This document shows positions 7,902 through 11,945 of a stretch of 11,945 bases of DNA, piece after piece (the first letter of the stretch is position 1; each line of letters begins with the position of its first letter). A program made the position numbers and the translations under genes. The stretch comes from Actinomycetota bacterium. GTDB taxonomy: Bacteria > Actinomycetota > Thermoleophilia > Solirubrobacterales > Solirubrobacteraceae. The stretch is from NCBI GenBank assembly GCA_009699915.1, contig WLNG01000022.1:1-11945 (forward strand), read 5' to 3'. Under the pieces are notes generated by a model. The model saw nothing but the letters and a program-made list of their open reading frames with translations, made no database searches and was not told the DNA's origin.

Positions 7902-8401
7902 AGCCCGCCGGCGGTCGCGCCGGTCTGACCAGCGGCCTGGCCGGCAAGGCGCTGCGCCTCGTCCACTGCGGCCACGACCTGCTGCGGCTTGTCGACGCCG
8001 TCGAAGACGAAGTTGGCGTCATCGGCGCCCGCGGTGTCGAAGTCGACCGCTCCGACCTGCAGCAGCCGGTCGGCGATCGACTGGCGCGTCGTGACGTTCT
8101 GCACGCGGTCGATGCGCGTCTGCTGGACGCGGCGCGAGATGACCCCGCGCTGGATGCGCAGCCGCTGGTCGGTGATCGTGAAGCGCACGAACATGCGGCG
8201 GATGAAGCCGGTCAGGACGGCGATTCCGATGATGGCGAGGAAGACGATCACGCCGGTCGTGTGCGAAACGGCGAACCAGAGGATCACGCCGACGATCAGG
8301 CCGATGCCTGCGCCCTTCACGTAGAGGCTGATGACGGAGCGCCAGCTTGGGTGACCGTCGAAGATCACCTGCTCTCCGGGAGCGAGGTCGAGGGAAGCCA
8401 T
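7898..8401 (-). CDS. Small membrane protein with bacterial PH-like domain (bPH2/DUF304, YdbS type)
   Basis: 167 aa. The N-terminal 23 residues carry [15 protein letters not shown], the lead-in typical of this family. Two hydrophobic helices follow, at about 24-45 and 48-67, separated by a short HTTG turn and closed by the basic FIRRMFVR, so the PH domain probably faces the cytoplasm. Residues about 72-148 resemble the bacterial PH-like fold: [18 protein letters not shown], then [16 protein letters not shown], then [10 protein letters not shown]. The tail is low-complexity Ala/Gly/Gln. Such proteins are widespread in Actinomycetota and their function is largely unknown; roles in membrane or envelope stress are only suggested. 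It is the only - strand gene here, set between metK and priA, tail-overlapping metK and divergent from priA with 51 bases between. The coherent membrane and domain pattern shows that this strand is the real one. The ATG is placed 6 bases after a TAGGGT motif. Confidence 0.88.
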   Translation of the reverse strand: MASLDLAPGEQVIFDGHPSWRSVISLYVKGAGIGLIVGVILWFAVSHTTGVIVFLAIIGIAVLTGFIRRMFVRFTITDQRLRIQRGVISRRVQQTRIDRVQNVTTRQSIADRLLQVGAVDFDTAGADDANFVFDGVDKPQQVVAAVDEAQRLAGQAAGQTGATAGGL

Positions 8402-8407
8402 ACGCGC

Positions 8408-8413
8408 ACCCTA
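8408..8413 (-). promoter_or_regulatory. Probable -10 element (TAGGGT) for the PH-domain gene, leaderless
   Basis: Read on the - strand, TAGGGT ends 6 bases before the ATG at 8401, the spacing expected when transcription begins on the A of the start codon. No Shine-Dalgarno fits in the 51-base gap at a usable distance. The -35 position (about 8431-8436) does not match consensus and sits beside the -10 of the opposing priA promoter. Confidence 0.45.
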
Positions 8414-8438
8414 ACGGCAGTCCCGCCGATCCGCGATC

Positions 8439-8444
8439 TACCCT
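8439..8444 (+). promoter_or_regulatory. Probable -10 element (TACCCT) for priA, leaderless or nearly so
   Basis: TACCCT fits TANNNT and ends 8 bases before the priA ATG at 8453. No Shine-Dalgarno is visible. Its -35 position (about 8416-8421, GGCAGT) is a poor match. The inferred core promoter covers the same DNA as that of the divergent PH-domain gene. Confidence 0.45.
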
Positions 8445-8452
8445 CGGTCGCC

Positions 8453-10486
8453 ATGCCTTCGGTGGCACAGGTCGAGCCGATCACCACGGCCCGCGTGCTG
8501 CGCGGGCCGTTCGACTACGCGCGCCCCGAGGGTGTCGAGGTCGGGTCGGTCGTCATCATCCCGTTCGGCAACCGTGATGTTCTCGGTGTGGTCACGGGGC
8601 TCGCTGAGGACTCCGCCCATGAGCTGATGGCGCCGAAGGAGGTGCTCGAGGCCTCGTTGCCTGCGGACCTCGTCGCGCTGGCCCCGTGGATCGCGGCCGA
8701 ATACTGCTCGACGCCTGCGCGGGCGCTCTCGCTGATGCTGCCGCCGAAGGGAATCCGCGCGCGCACCACGCTTCGCGCCAGGGCGCTGCGCGCTCCGGAG
8801 CCGGGGGAGCGGCTCACGGACGGCCAGCGAGCGCTGCTGGAGAGCCTGCCGCGCCAGGCCGGGGGGGACCTCGCGGCCCTGCGGCGCCTGGAGGCACGGG
8901 GCCTCGTCGCACTCGAGCCGGAGGCGATGCGCCGCGCTCCCCACCACACCGACGTCGGCGCGTCGGCGGGCGCGCGTCCGCAGCTCACGGGCGATCAGGC
9001 GCTTGCGCTTGAGGAGATCGCGGCTGCGCAGCCGGGCGAGCGCCTGCTGCTGCACGGCGTCACCGGATCAGGGAAGACCGAGGTCTACCTGCGCGCCGCC
9101 GAACGTGCGCTGGCGGCCGACCAGGGAGTGCTCGTGCTGGTCCCCGAGATCGCGCTGACGCCGCAGATCGTCTCGCGTTTCCGCGAGCGCTTCGGTGACA
9201 CGGTTGCGCTGCTGCACTCCGGAATGGCCGCGGGCGCCCGCTACGACGAGTGGCTGCGCCTGCGCCGCGGCGAGGCGCGCATCTGCGTCGGTCCGCGCTC
9301 CGCGGTGCTCGCGCCGATCGACCGGCTCGGGCTGGTGATCGTGGACGAGGAGCACGATGCCTCCTACAAGCACGAGGGCGATCCGCGCTACGACGCGCGC
9401 CATGTCGCCGAGCGCCGCGCTCGCGATCATGGCGCGATCCTCGTCGCGGGCAGCGCGACGCCGCGCGCTGAGAGCTGGGAGCGGCTGCGACGCATCTCGC
9501 TCCCGCAACGCGTGGACGGCGCCCCGCTTCCGCCGGTCGAGATCGTCGATCTCGTCGGGGTGCGCGGCGCGCTGCATCCGCAGACGCACGACGCTCTCGT
9601 GGACGCGCGCAAGTCGATCGTCCTGCTCAATCGCCGCGGCTGGTCGAACTTCCTCACCTGCGTCTCCTGCGGGCGCGCCTGGGAGTGCCCGGAGTGCGAC
9701 GTCACGCTCGTGCTGCACAAGGCACAAGGGCACCTCTCCTGCCACCACTGCGGGCACCGCGAGCGGATCCCTTCGCGCTGCCCGGATTGTGCGTCGGTCT
9801 CGCTGGCGCGACACGGCACCGGTACCGAGCGGCTCGAGACCGAGCTGCCCGGCCCGGTCTTCCGCCTCGACGGGGATGCAGGCGATCCGGCCCGGGTGCT
9901 CGACGCCTTCCAGCGTGCCGAGCGCGGGATCCTGCTCGGCACACAGGTCGTCGCCAAGGGGCATGACTTTCCGGACGTCGAGCTCGGCGTCGTCGTCGAC
10001 GCCGACCAAACACTGCGCTTCCCCGACTTCCGCGCGGAGGAGCGCACGTTCGCGCTCGTCGCGCAGCTGGCGGGACGTGCCGGACGCGGCGCGGCGGCGG
10101 GGCGGGTGATCGTGCAGACGCTCGCGGCCGATTCGCCCTCGATCGTCTTCGCCGCGCGCCACGATGCCGCGGGATTTCTCGCAGGCGAGCTCGATCGCCG
10201 CCGCGTCCTGCGCTATCCGCCGTTCTCGACCCTGATCCGGATCGTCTGCTCGGGAACCGACGCAGGCGCTGTACAGGCTGCTGCTGCGGCCATCCAGGCG
10301 CGGCTGCCCGGTTCGCTGGGTCCCGCGCCGCTCTTCCGGCTGCGCGGGCGTGAGCGCAGCCAGGTGGTTGTGAAGGCGGCCGACCGCGCGCAGGCGGTCG
10401 CCGAGGTCGGCGCGGTCATCGATGCGATCGCTGCCGATCGCGCTCATCGCGCGGTCGCGCTGAGCGTTGACGTCGACCCTCAGTGA
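8453..10486 (+). CDS. priA: Primosomal protein N' / replication restart helicase PriA
   Basis: 3'-to-5' DNA helicase that recognises stalled or collapsed forks and reloads the replication machinery. The protein is 677 aa, slightly shorter than E. coli PriA. An N-terminal 3'-DNA-end-binding domain (about 8-100) leads to superfamily 2 helicase motifs: HGVTGSGKTE at 201-210 (Walker A), DEEH at 298-301, GSATP at 333-337, LLNRRGWS from 391, TQVVAKGHDFP from 497 and QLAGRAGRG from 538. Eight cysteines between the motor lobes (403, 406, 412, 415, 430, 433, 443, 446) form the expected zinc-binding insert. The ATG at 8453 is chosen because homology starts right after it and a TANNNT motif precedes it. 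The open frame runs back to 7850, but that part is antisense to the PH-domain gene. All ATPase motifs are intact, unlike mycobacterial PriA. def follows after 30 bases. Confidence 0.96.
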   Translation: MPSVAQVEPITTARVLRGPFDYARPEGVEVGSVVIIPFGNRDVLGVVTGLAEDSAHELMAPKEVLEASLPADLVALAPWIAAEYCSTPARALSLMLPPKGIRARTTLRARALRAPEPGERLTDGQRALLESLPRQAGGDLAALRRLEARGLVALEPEAMRRAPHHTDVGASAGARPQLTGDQALALEEIAAAQPGERLLLHGVTGSGKTEVYLRAAERALAADQGVLVLVPEIALTPQIVSRFRERFGDTVALLHSGMAAGARYDEWLRLRRGEARICVGPRSAVLAPIDRLGLVIVDEEHDASYKHEGDPRYDARHVAERRARDHGAILVAGSATPRAESWERLRRISLPQRVDGAPLPPVEIVDLVGVRGALHPQTHDALVDARKSIVLLNRRGWSNFLTCVSCGRAWECPECDVTLVLHKAQGHLSCHHCGHRERIPSRCPDCASVSLARHGTGTERLETELPGPVFRLDGDAGDPARVLDAFQRAERGILLGTQVVAKGHDFPDVELGVVVDADQTLRFPDFRAEERTFALVAQLAGRAGRGAAAGRVIVQTLAADSPSIVFAARHDAAGFLAGELDRRRVLRYPPFSTLIRIVCSGTDAGAVQAAAAAIQARLPGSLGPAPLFRLRGRERSQVVVKAADRAQAVAEVGAVIDAIAADRAHRAVALSVDVDPQ

Positions 10487-10500
10487 GACCTGTCCGGCAC

Positions 10501-10506
10501 TAGACT
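10501..10506 (+). promoter_or_regulatory. Probable -10 element (TAGACT) for def-fmt
   Basis: TAGACT matches TATAAT at four of six positions and lies in the 30-base priA-def gap, ending 10 bases before the def ATG. Transcription would start about 3 bases upstream of the ATG or on it. GGGTAGG at 10507-10513 resembles a Shine-Dalgarno but ends only 3 bases before the ATG, too close for normal use. A TTGACG at 10467-10472 is 28 bases away, too far to be its -35. Confidence 0.4.
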
Positions 10507-10516
10507 GGGTAGGCCG

Positions 10517-11113
10517 ATGAACGACCATGTGCACCCTCACGACGGCGACGTCCTGGAGGCGGAGGTCGGTTCGCGGCGGCCCGACTTCGACGAGGAACGG
10601 CTGGCCCGGCGGGAAGCTGCGCTGCGGGACGTCGTGAAGTTCGGCGATCCGGTGCTGAAGTCACAGGCGCTGCCGGTCACGCGCTTCGACGACGAACTGC
10701 GCCGCGAGATCGCTCGGATGGGTGAGCTGATGGAGGCCTCGATCGGCATCGGCCTGGCGGCCAATCAGGTCGGGCGCCTGCGCAGCCTGCTCGTCTATCG
10801 CCTCGACGACGAGGGCCCGATCCAGGCGCTCGTGAATCCGATGATCGAATGGGCTTCGGCCGATTCGGAGTGGTTCGAGGAGGGGTGTCTGAGCCTGCCG
10901 CAGGTGTACGTCGACGTGGAGCGTCCGATCCACGTCCGGGTGCGCGCGCAGGATGCCGAGGGGGCGGTGCTCGTGATCGAGGCATCCGGCCTTGAGGCGC
11001 GCGTGATCCAGCACGAGATGGACCACCTCGACGGCGTGCTGATCCTCGATCGCGCACCGCGCGACCAGCGGCGCGAGGCGATGCGCGCCCTGCGCGAACT
11101 CGATCTGGCCTGA
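10517..11113 (+). CDS. def: Peptide deformylase with N-terminal extension
   Basis: Metalloenzyme that removes the formyl group from the N-terminal methionine of new proteins. The protein is 198 aa. All three family motifs are present: GIGLAANQ at 77-84, EEGCLSLP at 121-128 (metal ligand Cys124) and QHEMDH at 165-170 (ligands His166 and His170, catalytic Glu167). About 36 acidic and Arg-rich residues precede the usual start of the fold (VVKFGDPVLK at 39-48). I keep the ATG at 10517 because it is the only ATG before the fold and a -10-like hexamer lies just upstream. A GTG at codon 40 would cut into the conserved start. Met (GCLSLPQVYVDVERP) rather than eukaryote-like features fits a standard bacterial enzyme. 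fmt begins five bases after the stop, so the two are probably one transcript with coupled translation. Confidence 0.96.
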   Translation: MNDHVHPHDGDVLEAEVGSRRPDFDEERLARREAALRDVVKFGDPVLKSQALPVTRFDDELRREIARMGELMEASIGIGLAANQVGRLRSLLVYRLDDEGPIQALVNPMIEWASADSEWFEEGCLSLPQVYVDVERPIHVRVRAQDAEGAVLVIEASGLEARVIQHEMDHLDGVLILDRAPRDQRREAMRALRELDLA

Positions 11114-11118
11114 ACGCA

Positions 11119-11945
11119 ATGAGCGGCGTCTATCTGGGCACCTCGCCGTACGCGGCGGCCATCCTGCAGCGCCTTGCCGGCACGCCGCACGGCCCGGCGC
11201 TGGTGATCACGCGGCCGGACCGGCCTGCGGGTCGGGGCCGGCGCGTCGCGTCACCGCCGGTGGCCGACGTCGCGCGCGAGCTCGGGATCGCGCTCCTGCA
11301 GCCTGAGGATCTCGGAGCGCCGGAGGTCCGCGAGCGAATCGGCGCGGCCGCGGGCTACGTCGTCGTCTGCGCCTATGGGGTGCTGATTCGCGAGCCGCTG
11401 CTGTCCGAATACCCGATGCTCAACGTGCATCCGTCGCTGCTGCCGCGCTGGCGCGGCGCCGCGCCGATCGAGCGGGCGATCATGGCGGGCGACGCGCAGA
11501 CCGGCGTGTCGATCATGCGGCTGACCGAGGGGCTCGACAGTGGTCCGGTCTGCCTGAGCGCGATCGAGCCGATCCGCCCCGACGACACCTTCGGGAGTCT
11601 TTCGGAGCGACTCGAAGCTCTCGGAGGCGACCTTCTGCTGCGGGCACTTGAGGAAGACCTGCCCTTCGTCGCGCAGGACGAGGGCGGCGTGACCTACGCC
11701 GAGAAGATCACCGCCGCCGATCGGCTGCTCGACCCCGCGATGAGCGCTGCCCAGCGCGAGCGCATCGTCCGAGCCCTGCACCCGCACCTGGGAGCGCGCC
11801 TGGCGCTCGCAGACGGCGAGCTGCTCGGAGTGCTCCGTGCGCACGCGCAGGGGGATCGGCTGATGCTCGACGAGGTGCGCCCGGCCGGCGGTGCGCCGAT
11901 GGCCTTCGAGGACTTCGCGCGCGGCCGTCCGGCGCTCGCGGCCGC
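11119..11945 (+). CDS. fmt: Methionyl-tRNA formyltransferase (3' end cut by window edge)
   Basis: Formylates initiator Met-tRNA with 10-formyl-tetrahydrofolate so that it can start translation. 275 codons are visible and no stop is reached. The start is MSGVYLGTSPYAA, with GTS in place of the common GTP. The flexible tRNA-contacting loop TRPDRPAGRGRR lies at 31-42. The catalytic triad is present: Asn102 and His104 in NVHPSLLPRWRGAAPIER and Asp140 in EGLDSG; these match E. coli Asn106, His108 and Asp144 with a constant offset. The C-terminal tRNA-binding domain starts near TYAEKITAADRLLD (192-205). The visible end, FEDFARGRPAL, resembles the last turns of the family, so probably only a few to some tens of residues are missing. 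The ATG is five bases after the def stop and has no Shine-Dalgarno of its own, which fits translational coupling with def. Confidence 0.95.
   Translation, partial: MSGVYLGTSPYAAAILQRLAGTPHGPALVITRPDRPAGRGRRVASPPVADVARELGIALLQPEDLGAPEVRERIGAAAGYVVVCAYGVLIREPLLSEYPMLNVHPSLLPRWRGAAPIERAIMAGDAQTGVSIMRLTEGLDSGPVCLSAIEPIRPDDTFGSLSERLEALGGDLLLRALEEDLPFVAQDEGGVTYAEKITAADRLLDPAMSAAQRERIVRALHPHLGARLALADGELLGVLRAHAQGDRLMLDEVRPAGGAPMAFEDFARGRPALAA

Noticed and set aside
7850..8452. Long in-frame extension upstream of priA that would make an 878-residue protein
   Set aside because: The extra 201 residues are antisense to the PH-domain gene, show no domain and are rich in Asp, Val and Ala as expected of a GC-rich shadow frame. 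PriA homology begins right after the ATG at 8453.
10507..10513. GGGTAGG as the Shine-Dalgarno of def
   Set aside because: It ends only three bases before the ATG, closer than ribosomes normally tolerate; the overlapping -10-like TAGACT gives a better explanation.
9068..10540. 490-codon open frame on the - strand opposite priA
   Set aside because: Same reason: composition typical of an antisense shadow, and the + strand holds every PriA helicase motif.
1..11945. Mobile element, prophage, defence system or foreign island
   Set aside because: Gene content is core metabolism, base composition and codon use look even throughout, and no transposase, integrase, terminal repeat or tRNA attachment site is seen.

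Overview
This is a high-GC (about two-thirds G+C) chromosomal window that is almost entirely coding. The gaps between genes are 84, 33, 96, 51, 30 and 5 bases, so no stretch over 100 bases lacks a gene. Nine complete genes and one gene cut by the right edge are visible. There is no tRNA, rRNA, mobile element, CRISPR array, long repeat or origin. Gene order (aroA-cmk-der; metK ... priA-def-fmt), high GC, GTG/TTG starts and start codons close behind TANNNT hexamers point to Actinomycetota. An intact PriA helicase, unlike the degenerate PriA of mycobacteria, makes a deep-branching class such as Thermoleophilia my best guess. That placement is inference only.

Left block (36-6590, all +): a HisC-family aminotransferase, a DAHP synthase with an N-terminal regulatory domain, an ACT-domain prephenate/arogenate dehydrogenase (tyrA), EPSP synthase (aroA), cytidylate kinase (cmk) and the two-GTPase ribosome-assembly factor Der. 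The first four cover entry into the shikimate pathway, its sixth step, and the dehydrogenation and transamination that end tyrosine (and, for transamination, phenylalanine) synthesis. aroF-tyrA, tyrA-aroA and cmk-der are joined by 4-base stop/start overlaps, which suggests translational coupling. cmk follows aroA by 33 bases and has its own possible -10 element.

Right block (6687-11945): metK (+), then a small two-helix membrane protein with a bacterial PH-like domain on the - strand, then priA, def and the start of fmt (+). metK and the PH gene converge and share the four bases CTAG as overlapping stop codons. The PH gene and priA diverge from 51 bases in which their inferred core promoters overlap. 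def and fmt are five bases apart and act together on the N-terminal formyl group: Fmt formylates initiator Met-tRNA and Def removes the formyl group from new proteins.

I found no convincing new biological system; the genes are core metabolism and housekeeping. The points most worth a second look are the run of probable leaderless starts, the overlapping divergent promoters and shared stop codons around the PH-domain gene, the NADP-type residues in TyrA, the class II-like motifs in EPSP synthase and the shortened cytidylate kinase.
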